Positions 35,657 to 48,700 of a stretch of DNA of 64,000 bases are shown one piece after another. This DNA is from Aptenodytes patagonicus. Taxonomy: Eukaryota > Chordata > Aves > Sphenisciformes > Spheniscidae. The stretch spans positions 1,619,501 through 1,683,500 of the forward strand of contig NC_134962.1 of assembly GCF_965638725.1 (NCBI RefSeq), written 5' to 3'. The first letter of the stretch is position 1, and every line of letters begins with the position of its first letter. A program made the position numbers and the translations under genes. The notes beneath the pieces are model-generated. The model worked only from the letters and a program-made list of their open reading frames with translations. It did no database searches and was not told the DNA's origin.

Positions 35657-38600
35657 GGCAGGGCTGAGGGTCTCCCCAGCACAGAGCCCTGGATCTCAGT
35701 GCCGCCATCAGCACCGGGGGGCTGATGTGCTCCCCACAAGCGATGCTTTACCCCACTGCTGAAACCAGGGCTGAGGAACCAGGAGACAAACCAACCACAC
35801 ACACCACCACAGGACCTTCCCCCTGGCCAGGGCACCTTGCTCAAGCCCCAGTGGCTGCATCCTTGCTGCATCCAGCCCAAGGCCAGTTATCCACACACTA
35901 ACTGATAATGTCTACTTACAGCTTGCTGTAGTCGACTTCCCCTTGCTTTTCCTTCTCAAGCCTCAGCCCCAGCCCTACCACGAGTTATCGACAGTCCTGC
36001 AAGTACGCAGCCACCCTCCGCAGAGCAGGGAAGCACCGGGTGCTCTCAGGAGCGGCACAGCCATCCCAGGAGTGGAAGACACTGCTGGGGAATCCATCCC
36101 CGGGCGTCACAGCCAGTCTCTCCGGGGATACAGGGCTGCACCGCCAGCACCTCCCTGCCCGGCCACCCCAGAAGCTGCTGCAAAGGGAGGGGAGGATTGC
36201 ACCAGCCAAAATCTGCCTGCGGAGCTTTTATTGCTTGGAGAACTGTTTACATCCCTACGAAGTGTTGCCTTGCAGGGCAAAGTACATCCACACTGGGAAT
36301 GCTTTGCCGACGAAGCAATCTATAGTGTCTGGGGCAGGTAAAGATGCATGGAGCTGGGGAAGAGCTGCTGCCTCCTGCCCGCTCCCAGCTCTGCCCCGGC
36401 ACTCGCTGCCCGCTGTCGTGTCCCCCCAGCACCACCCACACCAACATGGAGATGCCACAAACTGTCCCACCGCACGCTGAGATGCCACCTCGCAGACACC
36501 CTTGAAGAGGAGCTAGGAGGTCCCTCCAGCTGTCCCCTTTCAACGTGGCCGTCCCCTCTCAACCCACAGCCCCTGGATAATCTGGATGGGTTTGTCCAAA
36601 GCAGAGACGGCTGGTGCAGGGTGCTCAGCCCACAGCTCTCAAGGGCTGGGCAAATGCACCAACACTTTCCAGCCCCTGGCACTGCCAGGGGAAGGTGTTC
36701 CTGTGGTCACAGAGAGACCTTCACTCACCGTCACAGCGTGGGAGCAGAGGGCTTTGGGCTAGAAACGCAGCTCTGGGTCCGGCTCAGCACTGCTGCTCAT
36801 GCTGGAGAGGCAAGAAGAGGTTCACGGTGATCACAACCCTTTATATTTCCTTGGCCTGACATACTAATGCTGTCCCAAGTACAAAGATAGCAAGGAAGAA
36901 ATGACTGTGATATCTTAACAGCAGGCAGCCTAGGAGGGAAAAGCCTCCAATTAGGCAGGACTCCTAATCAGCTGTGGCCGCAGGTTCAGGCTTGGCCAAA
37001 ACGAAACAAAATCTGACGCCTTAGAGGGATAAATAATTTTTCCTCCTGACTGCACGTCATAACTCCTCTAAAGGCAGCTCGAGCGGTGGTTATCAGCGCT
37101 GGGTGCAGCCGGGTCCGCCCCAGCCGTGCCATGGACAACCAGACTTTGGAGCCACATTTCAGGCTCACCAGCCCTGCACACACCCTGCCCACGCCGGGGA
37201 CGCCCCGGGGACAGCCCGGCCCTGCACAGCACCCCAAAAAGTGCTCGGCTCAGCTTCATAACCACCGGCTGCTTTTCTAAGTTAAAACTGGTACTTTGCA
37301 GGCAGGACGTTATGGGCAGCACGGCAGCGGGCGCCTGGTGCTGAGTTTGCTGCCAATATCAGAGACGGCATCGAGTGCCACAAGCAAAGCCCCGGCATTC
37401 AGGGACAGCCCCGACACTCCGCCACCCTCCCCGCGCTATTTCAGGATGTGGATTTCGGTGTAGGCACTGCTGCAGGGAGGTTTTCCCAGGATCCCATCCA
37501 CGTTCAAATCCCAGGAAAGGAGTGGAAAACCAAAACAACACAGAAAGTGATCCGAGCATCCCTGAACAAGAGCAGACGTGCAGGATCCATAAACCCCAAC
37601 TTTTTTTAAGACACCTAAACTACCTCCAGAAAGACGCCGCTGCTCACAGCATCCACTGCCGCTTGGGGATACACAGGCTGGACCGGTGAGCGTTCGAGGG
37701 CTCTCACACCCACCGGTGGGCACACAGGCGGGACGGACAGACGTCCCTCTCCTGCTTCGCCCACCTCACGCCAACATCCTTTCAAACTCAAGAAGCCCTC
37801 TGAAGCAACTCTGCCTGCCCACACCGGCCGGTTTCAAAGCGAAGCGCTCCCTTCGCAACGCCCCCCTCCTGATGCCCGTGTCCGTCTCACCGGGGCTGGG
37901 TTTGAAAACACAACTCATTATACATGAAAATTGCGGTTCCCTGAAAACACCAGGTTGCTGAAGCTACGGCAGCTCCTGCCTTCAAGAGAGGACACGGGAA
38001 CATTTACCCAACTGCAGGAGCATGGAGAGGAGCCCCCTTGCAACCTCCTCCCCATCCTCCAGGAGCACCAGGGACCTCGGTGCCCACGGCAGGGGCCGGG
38101 GGATGCCAGACCACCCAGCACTGCTCCGCTGAGCTCTGTCCTCACCCACCCGCTCCAGTGACCGCAGCTGAACCAGCCGCAGAGCAGACACCATGCCAGA
38201 GCAACCCCCCAGCCCCGCACACCACCTCACCTCCATCCCCATGGAAGGGCCAGCCTGGCCGTGCTCTTCCTCTCCCTGGGCAAGGAAAGAGTTAACGTTT
38301 ATTTACCAGGAGGAAGCAAGCGATAGTCAAAGCTGGCCTGGCAGAAGAGGTAGAATTACCCAATACTGGGTTGATTTAATGGTTTCGCTGGGGCTGTGAC
38401 ACACAGAACTAGAGGTTTCCAAACAACGACCCTGCAGCTAACGAAGAGGGACTCTGAGAAACGGGCTCTGCCTCCACACGGACACACAGCATCCATCCGT
38501 CTGCTGCCACGGGAAAGAGCCAAGCGTCCACTTCACGTGGAGCTGCAGCGCAGCCACCCCCGGGCTTCATCTCTGGGCTCTTCCCCCAGAGCAGCGCACG

Positions 38601-39296
38601 CACACGAGCTCTCCTCTCCATCCCCTGCTCCCGCGGTGCCTCCCCAGAGCACCAGGACACGCTGGCACAGCCACGGCTCCTAACTCAGCCAGGGCAGCCC
38701 CGTCCCGCAGCCAGGATGGAAGATCTTCTGCATGACTGCTGCTCTCATCCAGCCTGGTCTCTGCCAGGCTTGCGGGGTGGCACCAACCTTTCCAGTTCCT
38801 GAAATTAAAAGCATCATCTGCAAAGAAAAGAAAAGAAATCCTTTTATAACGTGAACACATTTGGGATAAAGCTGTTCCCACTCAGTGGGGTAGCACCGAA
38901 ATTGCTCAAACTCACATGTCTGGCAGGGTCCGCACCAGCGCAGAGAGGTTTCTCTTCCTCCCTCCAACAGGAGAATCGCCTTCTCCTAATGCAAAACTCA
39001 GTTCTTGTCTTCCTTTAACAAACCCTAAGGGTTTTTCCTCAAGTTTCACTCCTCCCAGTGTTTTACCAGACCAGCACCCGCAAACACAGCTAGCAGATTC
39101 AGACAAACAAAACACCTCCTTGTCTTCCCCGTGGTTAACAAACGCCCTGAACACAGCAGTGCATCCCAACCCCGACACTCCTTAAACACCCAGGGTACGG
39201 TCAGAGAGCATCACAACGTGCCCATCATCAAGGGTTCGGAGCATCTTTGCACACGTGCAGACGGCGGCATGCATACAGTACACATATGGGTGCATT
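35657..39296. other. Intergenic, no gene recognised
   Basis: GC-rich unique sequence between the two arms of the inverted duplication. No exon, RNA gene or interspersed repeat is recognised. Confidence 0.4.
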
Positions 39297-39792
39297 CTCC
39301 CCGGGGAGTCTCTGCTCACGGACCGAGTGCTGCCACAGAGCCGGGGTGGGCTCCTGGGGATGCAGCATGTGTCGTGCACCCCACAGCTGGAGCATCAGGG
39401 TGAATCCCTGCGGGTGAACCTGCCGCGTGAGCCTGGGGTCCCTGCAGCAGGGCTGGGGGCTCCCCTGTGCCTGCCGGTGCCCGCTCTGCCAGCCCGGTGC
39501 TGCCGGCAGCTGCCTTCCCAGGGCCCACTCGGGTGCTCAGTCCCGCTCCCCTTTCCTCCCCGGCACGGCGCCGAGCAGTGTCCCGTGGGGAGCCCGGGGC
39601 TGCTCCGCTGGCAGCCGGGCGAGGAGGACTCACATCCAGAGACAAATTACATACGGGCTGTGGATGACTCATGCCAAGCCCCTGTTTTCCTCCAGGTTGC
39701 ACGGTGGTGGAGGCACGGCCGCTTGCATTTTCTCCTCCAGGCATCCGCGGGAGCAGCCTGCAGCGTTTGGGAAAGACCCGCAGAGGCTCCCG
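39297..39792 (-). repeat. Inverted duplication, copy 2 (496 bases)
   Basis: Reverse-complement partner of 35161-35656. At 39792/39793 it is joined without visible microhomology to the direct duplicate of 34199-34311. The source segments are therefore reordered here: the right part is inverted, the left part is direct, and about 850 bases between them are missing. Confidence 0.93.
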
Positions 39793-39903
39793 ACAGCGAC
39801 GGAGCCCGTCCTGGTTTGTTACCTGTGGGCAGAAATCCTCCTCCCCACAGCACTGACTCTAAACCACAGCAAATGTCTCTGTAATAGCCCAGGCATCATC
39901 AGA
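39793..39903 (+). repeat. Direct-duplicate segment, copy 2
   Basis: Partner of 34199-34311. It ends at 39903, exactly where a CR1 element begins. Confidence 0.88.
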
Positions 39904-40421
39904 TGGAGCGCTGCCTCCAGCTCTGGGGTCCTCAGCATAAGAAAGACACGGACCTGTTGGAGCGGGTCCAGAGGAGGGCCACGAAAATGCTCAGGGGGAT
40001 GGAACACCTCTCCTGTGAAGAAAGGCTGAGAGAGTTGGGGTTGTTCAGCCTAGAGAAGAGGCGGCTTTGGGGAGACCTTATTGCAGCCTGTCAGTACTTA
40101 AAGGGGGCTTATAAAAAACATGGCTGCAGACTTTTTAGCAGGGCCTGTTGTGACAGGACAAGGGGGAATGGCTTTAAACTAAAAGGGGGTAGATTTGGAC
40201 TAGATATAAGGAAGAAATGTTTTACGCTGAGGGTGGTGAAGCACTGGCACAGGTTGCCCAGAGAGGTGGTGGATGCCCCATCCCTGGAAACATTCCAGGT
40301 CAGGTTGGACGGGGCTCTGAGCAACCTGGTCTAGTTGAAGATGTCCCTGCCCGCGGCAGGGGGGTTGGACTAGATGGCCTTGAGAGGTCCCTTCCAACCC
40401 AAACTATTCTACGATTCTATT
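39904..40421 (+). mobile_element. CR1 LINE, 5'-truncated, uninterrupted copy
   Basis: Starts within the ORF2 end (CTGCCTCCAGCTCTGGGGTCC), passes GACACGGACCTGTTGGAGCG, the untranslated region, and ends in ACTATTCTACGATTCTATT. It is the same subtype as the interrupted minus-strand copy at 28508-29826 and shows what that copy looked like before the nested insertion. It lies just beyond the probable 3' end of GMEB2, antisense to it. Confidence 0.92.
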
Positions 40422-40489
40422 CCTGCCCCAACCTAGCCCTGCTTTGCAACCCTGCTGTCGCAACCAGATGCAGAAATACAATAAACCAG

Positions 40490-41774
40490 CAGCGCTCTTT
40501 CAAAAAAAATATTTATTAGCTCATTAAAGTGACCTGTTGTCGCTGCTGCTGCCAGATCAAGTTTGTAGAAACCCCAACACTTCAAGCACCCGACTCCTTC
40601 CAGCCGGAGACAGTGTGAACATCGCTGCAGCCGCATGGCGCAGACGTGCCCTGAAACAGGGCAGCTGGGAGACTCGCAGCACGTTGAATAGTCGAAGGGG
40701 TACTGGGGGGTCGACCACCCCGTTACAGAACGGCTGCTCAAACCCAGCGGGGAGGGAACGGCAGCGCCCAGCTCCCGCGGGATGAGGCACCCGGCGAGAT
40801 GCTGGGGACCGGGGACCGGCCTGATCCTGCACCAGGGTCACACCGTGTTAATAAGTGCAAGCTCCTCAGAGCGCTGCTGTTCAGCTCCTCTCTGCACGTT
40901 CAACAGTACGTCTCTGCCTTACGACATGATCTTCACAACCAAAGGGCTTTGCTTAAAAAAATCCCAAGGAATGGATTTTTTTTTTTTTGAGAAAACTAGA
41001 AAGAGACCCTAAATCCTCAGAAGCTACAGCTCTTCCCGGCCCCCTGGGTTTCTCTCTTCCCCCTCCTTCCCCCAGCAGACCTGGGCAACCCGCCGTGACC
41101 ACCGCCACGAGAGCTCCCGCTTGCTTCCACCACCCAAAGCCAGCATCACACGCAGAAGCCAACCTCCCGGGGCTTGCGCCCGCGCTGCCAGAGCCTCCTC
41201 CTGGTTTCGATGACCGCACGCATCCCATGGACAACCTGCTCTCAGCATCCCCTCTCCCTCCCCGGAGCCCCCCAGGGACGGGGGGGCAGCCGGCTGCCCG
41301 ACGCCTCCCATCTGTTCATGCCAGACCCCTCGGCAGCCGGATCGGTGCCTGCTCAGCGCTTCGCCTGCTTTTCCTTTCGCTACCGCCTTCGCCTCCCTGC
41401 CCTGCGCCCCTGCTCCTGCCCGCTCCTCTAACGGGTGCTGCTCCAGCTATGCCTGCGGATGAGGCAGGGCTGACGAGCTAGAACGGAGTAACTATTCCAA
41501 GAGAACAGGGGAGGAAAGCTTTATAAAAAATTAAGCTTTTTTTTTTTTTCCTCCTCCAAACAGGGAAGAGCATTTTTGCCTTTCCCTTCTCCGGGCATCT
41601 TTCCTCCCCCTCCTTCCCTCTGACCTGAACCTCCTCGTTACCAACATGAGCCGCTCCGAGTCTCGTTAACCCATGCCCCTCGTTACACCGCTCCTCTTCC
41701 CACAGCGCAGCCAGAGAAAAGGCAGTTCCACCCAGAGCGGCACGGCCAGCGTCCCTCCAGGCAAGTCCCCCCTT
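40490..41774 (-). other. GMEB2: Probable 3'UTR of GMEB2
   Basis: From the stop codon at 41775-41777 the minus strand continues about 1.27 kb to an AATAAA at 40517-40512. No exon-like frame lies within it. T-rich tracts on the plus strand at 40978-40990 and 41538-41551 appear as A-tracts in the message. Confidence 0.55.
40512..40517 (-). terminator. GMEB2: Candidate poly(A) signal of GMEB2 (AATAAA)
   Basis: GCTAATAAATATTTT on the minus strand is the first clear hexamer after the GMEB2 stop codon. A T/G-rich GGTTTATTG follows. Confidence 0.55.
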
Positions 41775-42729
41775 TCACTTCTGCTCCGCCTCGTCGGCCA
41801 CTGCAGTCACCTCGATGGCGGTGGCAGCATGCTCGTTCCCGGCAGCCTCGGTGGCACCGGACGGGACGGTGACGACCGTGCTCCCACCGGGAGCCATTTG
41901 TGTCACGTTCTGGATGGTCGTACCGAGTCCCGGCAGCGTCAGCAGCTGGAAGGGGCTCACCACCTTCACGACCGTGCTGCCGTCCTGGACCGCGGCCGTG
42001 CTCAGCACCGTCAGGTTGGAAGCGTCCGGGTGGATCTCCACCGTACCGGGGAAGGTGGAGCCGGCGGAGGCCAGTACCGTGTACCCTCCCAGCAGTGGGG
42101 AGGCTGGGGAACTGGCGGCAGGAGGCTGGGACGGGCTCTTCCCCAGCACCGAGGTCGGGAGGGCTGAGACCACTTTGCCGAGAGGGAGGTTGGCAAGCTG
42201 GGAGACGGGCACGCCAGGGGTGACGGCGAGCTGCGCCGGCTGGGACAGGACTTGGGAGGTGATGGCAGCTGGTCCGGAGGTGGCCCTGGTCAGCCTGGGA
42301 CGTTTTAAAGGTGCGGGGACGGAGACGGGCGTGAGGGTCATCAGGACATTGTTGAGATGCTGCGATTTGTGCTTCAGCTCCTTCGCTCGCTTGCGGTGCT
42401 CGTCACACTGCTGCTCCAGAGCTGGGGAGAGAGGGAGGGTTGGCTCAGCCTGGACCCGGGACAAGCTTCCCAGGGACCACGGCAATGCCTGGAGCTGGTT
42501 TAGCGTCCACCAGCTTTAACACAAACCCCACTTTCTTACGCAGAAAGAAAACAAGCTGGCAGTGATGAGAAGTGCTGGAGCACCCGCGTGCCCTGTGGGG
42601 CCATACCTGCCAAATCCCGCGTGTACTGCTCCCTCGAGCGATCCATCTGACACTTGTGGCTGGCCAGGACCTTCTTGACCAGATCCAGCATACCGAAGTT
42701 CTGGACTACGTTGTTGAGTAAAACAGCAT
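41775..42729 (-). CDS. GMEB2: GMEB2 coding exons 8-9: coiled coil and C-terminal region
   Basis: Exon 8 (42729-42607) encodes DAVLLNNVVQNFGMLDLVKK and the start of the coiled coil. Exon 9 (42421-41775) completes it (ALEQQCDEHRKRAKELKH). KRPRL follows, a likely nuclear localisation signal, then about 185 residues rich in Ser, Thr, Val and Pro ending ADEAEQK. The VEIHPDASNLTVLSTAAVQDGST segment is strongly conserved with human, consistent with an activation or dimerisation surface. Confidence 0.94.
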
Positions 42730-45700
42730 CTTAAAAACAAGACACAGATCTTTGAGGAAAGCAAAATTCCCCAAGCAAGCTGTTCACGGCTTGGTAAAAA
42801 GCCATAGGACAGCAAACGTGTTCAGCTGAGACGGTCATAATCTGTGGAAGGGCAACGCAAGAGGCTGGGGAAGAGGAGAAGCAGAAGTCATGAGAAAGTG
42901 CAAGAGGTCACTAGTGTATAAACAGTCCTCTCCTGCTTAGCAGGGATGATAAGAAATCTGCTGGCACAGTAGCTGGTTGCTGCATCGTTATTCCGATGGC
43001 CTAAATTCCGCCTCAGTTCCCAAGCCAAGCGTTCGTCCAGACCCAGAGCCAGCAGATAGGAAGGCCCTGGCGCAGGAAATCGGAGAATTGGGGCCACCTG
43101 AAGCGTCCTCGAGCACAGCAGAGCGCCTGCCCGGGGAGCAGCCAGAAGTGGGATTTACTTATGATGAACTATGTCCCTATAGTGCCATCCAGATATCCCT
43201 AAGGAGAAAAAAAAAAAATCCACAAGCCCCTCTCCTGAGATGCCCCTGAGCGCCCGTGCCCAGGTCCTTACCACTGAGCTGCAGCGGGGGATCCTGTGCT
43301 CGCTGCTGCAAGCCCTTCATGGTCTCCACTAGCTCCTGGTGGAACTCGTGGATTACTTCTTCCAGGAGACCCGTATCCTTCAGGCCTCGCCAGAAAGCAA
43401 AGGTGTCATCTGGAGAAAGAGAAAGCAAGGGAGAACCTCAAAATCCTCGGAGCGGGGTTTTAATGGCGATCCGCTCTGGGTTCCCCTTCTGGCCCCTGCA
43501 AGGGTGAAGTCCTCCTAGGCTGTAGGCACAGGGTGCTGGGGCAAAGCCCAGCCGGAGCATGGACCCAAAGGAGGGGCAGCTGGAAAAGGACACGTTTTCC
43601 CCATCCGCTGTCACACAAACAGGACACCAGTGCTACAGAAAAGCCCGTTGCTCAGAGCACACCGCAGGAGCAAGAATGATTTTATGACCGCTCTGATTTT
43701 GTTTTTTCTTTTTTCCTAGAGCCACACCAGGCATTTGGCCTACACTTTGACACCTTAGTGCTTAGAAACAATTTCATCCCAAGACGATGGTGCGGTCAGA
43801 CTGCACACAGGCAGGATATAACGCAGTGCTACGCGCCGGTAAGTGCGAGTAATCCCAGTGGAGGCTCAAGCAGGGCTGCTCTGGCAAGAAGGGTCCCGAT
43901 CCTTGTCCCTGTGTTTTCCCTCTTTCCCTACATCTCCATCCTCTGCCCCGGCTGCGCTGAGCCCGGCAGGATCCCAAGCCGTACCTCCGATGCTGGTGCT
44001 CCAGTCACTGGCATCCTCACACGTTTCTATGGTAATCGTAGCTGGGGATCCGTTCACTGCAACCAATAGCAAAAAAGAAAAGAAAAAAAAAAATCCCAAG
44101 TCCTGATTTTTCTCTGTATTTTTCACGGGCTGTTTCTGAGGGAAGCACTCCCTTGCTGCATTTCTGTGACTTCTCCTTTTTATGGCACAGGAGTGCTTTT
44201 ATTTGAACTTAGCTCTCAAAGCTGAACGGAGAGAGACTCCCAAGTGGCTGGTGAAGCTGCATGCGGTTGCTGTGCCAGCAGTACTTATTTTTCCACATTG
44301 GAGTGCAATACCCCGGGGATTACTTCTGCAACCCTTGCGCAAGAACACAGGCCCACGAGCAGCATTTCCCTCCCGTTCCCCCCTGCATACACACTAGTAC
44401 TGCTTAGGGCGAAAGTCAAACGGATTTAGAGTCTGATTTTTTTGGCAATCCTTTTTTGCCCAGCTTACAGTTCGCAGGACTGGGGTGTCTGGAGGGTTTC
44501 TAAAGCCTCGAAGGGGAGAGCAACCCCCTGCTGCACAGGGGTGCAGGGGGGCTCCCTCCTTCCCTCCGGCTCTGCCAAATCTCAGCGGTTTTGTTACCAC
44601 AGAGCCGGGGGAACCAGCGTCATTCGAGCCGTGCGCAGGAGCGGGATGAATGGGAATCTGGCCAGAGACCTGCGGTGCCGTGCGGAGCGTTTGTAATGCT
44701 CAGCCGCTGCCATTAAATCCAATTACTCTGCTCCTTTACTCTGCAGCCTTCAGGGCTCTGGCTATCCCAGTGCAGTCCAGCAGCGTGGGAAGTGTCTCCC
44801 CGTTAGCGAGCTGATAGCCACGTTTAACGGGAGGGCTTGGGACAGGCTGCGGCTCTGGAGCCCGGGGAGGCTGCACCGTGCATCGGCTTCCCCACCACAA
44901 CACCGGGCCGTGCTGCCGAAGGCACTCCGCAGGGCCGGCCAAGGGGCTCACCCTGTCCTTGCTCTGCTCCCACAGACACCATCAGGAGCTTGGGGTGTGG
45001 GGCTCTTTGGGGGCTGTTCTTCACTCTCAGAAATGTAAAAGTACTTAGAAATTAGAAAGCTTTCCAATAAAATAGTTGCCTGTAATTATAGGTCAAATTA
45101 AGTTTAGGGCTACAGTTATGTGGCCGCAACATCATTTAAATCCAGTTTTATAAACCACATGCATGAGTACAGACAAAAAAAATCTGTTGTATCCCCTGGT
45201 TCTCTTTAATCTTTCATCAGTCAAACCCAGTAATAATTCAGCCAGGGAGCCTTAAATGAAAATCCCTAAATTATTCTGGAAGAAGTCAGGTTAGAGCGGG
45301 GGGAAGGAGGGACTCCTACCCTGGCACCCTGTGCAGCAGGAGAAGCCGGGCTGATCCCTGCCTCCCGGGACGAGCACTACGGACACAGTGCCTGACCGGC
45401 AGCGAGGACAGAAGGGAACTTCATCAAGCAACGACTACTGTTTTCTTACAGATTAATTGCAGTCTTCTGCTTCAGCTACACAGTTTGGGGTAAGGCAGGA
45501 GGCCAGAAGGGCGGCTCTTCGGGTCATGCAGTGTTACAGAGCAACTAGGTGAGTTATTGCATCTCTGCCGAGATACTCTAACAACGACTCTGCCTAGCTC
45601 TGCTATGGGGAATCCTGCAACAGAGCAGGGAGAGAAAGCAGAGGATAAAACAACCCACAAGGCCAAAAAGAGAGGCAACCGTAAGGGGCGCTGGTTACGC

Positions 45701-48700
45701 GGCATTCGTTGTGCTTTAATGCTTCAAAGCCCCTGTTTAGGGTGTGAGGAATGGCTGGATGTACCATCCGCAGAAGCAGGAGTGAGAGGGATGTACTCCG
45801 TCGATGTCTGGCTGGTCAAGGACACCCTGGCTCCGGTCAGGTCGATTTTGGTGCTCCGGCAGGTGTTGGAACAGACTTTCGTGTGCTGGTAGAAATCCAG
45901 CTCCCCCGAGTCCATGATCTTCCTGAAAGACAGGGAGCAAGCACAGGGACAGGCACGTCAGCGGGAGCAGAGAGCTCCGAGACGCAGCTCCTGGCAGCCT
46001 TCACCCCCAAACTTCTCAAAGTCCCAGATGAAAAGCAAAAGCCAGGAGAGCAGGCAGAGGCAACAGTCTGAATTTTCCTTGACAAGTCCCCCTGTGTCCT
46101 GACCTTAGAGGCAGCATTAACTAAGAGTTAATTAGAACAGCATCCACAGCCTGCTCCGTGCTGGCCACGCGCACAAACCCAACAACCACGCAATACTCCA
46201 GTGGTGGCAAAGCCTTTCAGGAGGCTGGGATGGGGAGAAAAAAGCCCGTCGTGCTGTAGCTGCGGTAAAGGACTGGAGCAGATTCGGCTTCTGACCACTT
46301 CCCTGCCACATCCCGCATCCTCCTGCAGGCTGGAGGAGGGGGAGCGGGACTTCAGCCCTCTGAAAAGGTTCCTCTCCAAGTCCAACCCAGAAAGGATGAA
46401 TTTCCTTAGGCCAAGAAAGTCCTTTTCTTCGCCACTGGAGCACTCAACTTGGTCTGAGAGGCTCAAAGGACACGTGAGCTTTTCCTAAGGATATATCCCT
46501 GTAAAACTAAACATACCTTGAGAAGCATCGGGACAAACCACACTGCTCTCAGCAGATCTGCTGGCTAGAAGCCTTCAGGGGAAACGTACCGTTCAGAGCC
46601 CAAACACTTCCATTCCCGTAATGGCAGTGGAGCGGGGAGACCTTTTCCCCATCACCCTGGGCCACGCTCCCATGCAGCAGTTTTATCCCTGCCCTGCGAC
46701 GGTGAACAGGGTCCTCCTCCCTGGGATCTCCCGACCTGCTCTGAGGACACCCCCCGCCTTTGTACGAGCGGCACACACCTACCCCGAGCGTGACCACGCA
46801 TCCTTGGGGCTCCCCGTGGCGGAGGCAGAGCTGCCCCATCCTGCTGCTCTGCCGCCTCCTAACAGCAGGGCAATGCTTGGCCTCCAAACAAGCTGGTTTC
46901 AGAGCTGGTCCCACCTCTCCGAGCAGGCTCTTCTGCACGGGGGTCTGTAATTTTAACTAGGAACCCTCGCTGGGACTGATGAACTCCTGGTTCATTTAGG
47001 GAGGAGGGAGGAAGGAGAAGAGAAGGTCCCAGTCTGGTCCCACCAGCACCTTCCCCTCGTGCACGCCTGCAGCTTCTAGGAGAAGGGTTGGCTGAAGTCT
47101 CAGTCCAGGGCTGAGACAGTAAGAAGTCTCTTCCTTTTCTTTTTGACTCTACACCTCGTAAAAAGAGATGGGGCATAACCCTATTTATCAACTAAAATAA
47201 GGTCTCTCGGCTTAAGCAAATGAGGTTGCAAGATTGGCATATGTGATCTTCCCAGTCTAAGCAAGACGTCTCCAAGGCATCACCAGGCTTTGCTGGCCAA
47301 GACCAACCTGAGCTTCCCAAGATTTGCTCCCATGGGCTGCTGGGCTTGCCTTCACACATCCCTTGTGAAGTCTTTTTTTTCCTTAAAAGACCTGCCTTGC
47401 CAAAGCATAAGCCTATTATGCAAAATCTACGTGGAGCAAAAGCTGCTTAGAAGGAATACGGGAGACGCCTGCATTGAAGCAGAAGAACACAGGCAAAGGC
47501 AATGTCACCCTGTGACAAGAGCATAAAGCCACTGACAATTCCTGGGGAAAGAGGTGATGCATTTTCATCCTGCCTACAGGCAGAGACAGACTTTAATTAA
47601 ATCACGGTCTCAGGCTGGTGTTCAGGAAGACCACAGAATTAAATTGCTGCAGGTAAGACCAGAGAAGAGAAATGCTTGCATAAATAAGCTTTAAATAAGC
47701 TCTTGGCAAAAAATAAAGTGATATAAAGCAGACATACTGTAACGGGAGCGTTAGTTCATGACCAGACTTCCATTTGGTAGGTCACACTGAGAACCCATAG
47801 ACAGCATGGCCCAACCACCACTGGCCATTAAAATTTTCAATGACCTTATGCCAGCTGGGAACTCGGTGTCCTTCAAGTCCTAAAAAGACCGGGGAAGCAT
47901 TTGTTGCCCCAAATTATTCCCTAGGCACAAGGATAAAGCAAAGCAATCGGGCAGACCACATTTGGGGCCAGGCTCTTAAGACAAACGTTCAGTGGCGCAT
48001 TCGCGCTCTCAGCAGCAGAACAACCGTGCCAGAGGCTCTGTCCCACCCCACCGTTAGCCCCCAGAAAGAAGAAGTATCCGCTGTTGCTCTGCAGATACAA
48101 ACGAAGAGACTAACCGGAGCATGATCCCGTTCATCCGGATTGCCCGCTTCCAATCCTTCAGGGTCGACTTGCCCGCCAAGTGGACAAACTCCTTGGGACT
48201 AATTAGGTGACCGTCAAACTGCAAGAGGCAGAAGTGCAGCATCAGTGCGACAAGCCATAAAATAACGAAAGCGTGCCCCGCGAGCATGATTCAGCAGCGG
48301 AGCCAGGCTGCCCGGATGGCATTTCCCCGGTGCCCAGCAGTGGAGCTGCATCACAGCCTCAACGTGCTGTTTAAATAATAGCACCAAAACAGATGGCCGA
48401 CACGCACTTCCCCACCTGAGAGCGCGTTGACCGAGTTAAAAAAAATTAAAGCCAAATATTTCTTTCACGGATGGTTTGTTAACAGCTGCTCAAAGCCAAG
48501 GGTTTGGGGTGGGGGTGTGTGTGTGTGTGTGTGTGTGCAGCACAGAGGAGTTCGCTCAATGCCCAGCCCAGGCATAACAGCTGGGAAAAACACCCGTAGC
48601 TTGTGCAAGGTATGGGTGAACAGCAGCGAGCTGCTCACGCTCCCACTAATGAGCAGACTCGCAACAAAAGCCGGGCTGCCGCCGGTGACGTTTGGGTCCA

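Noticed and set aside
35018-39884. Matching 200-residue frames in the two arms of the inverted duplication, which might be a duplicated gene
   Set aside because: The frames match only because the DNA is recently duplicated. Many of the few differences change amino acids, and the translation has no recognisable domain.
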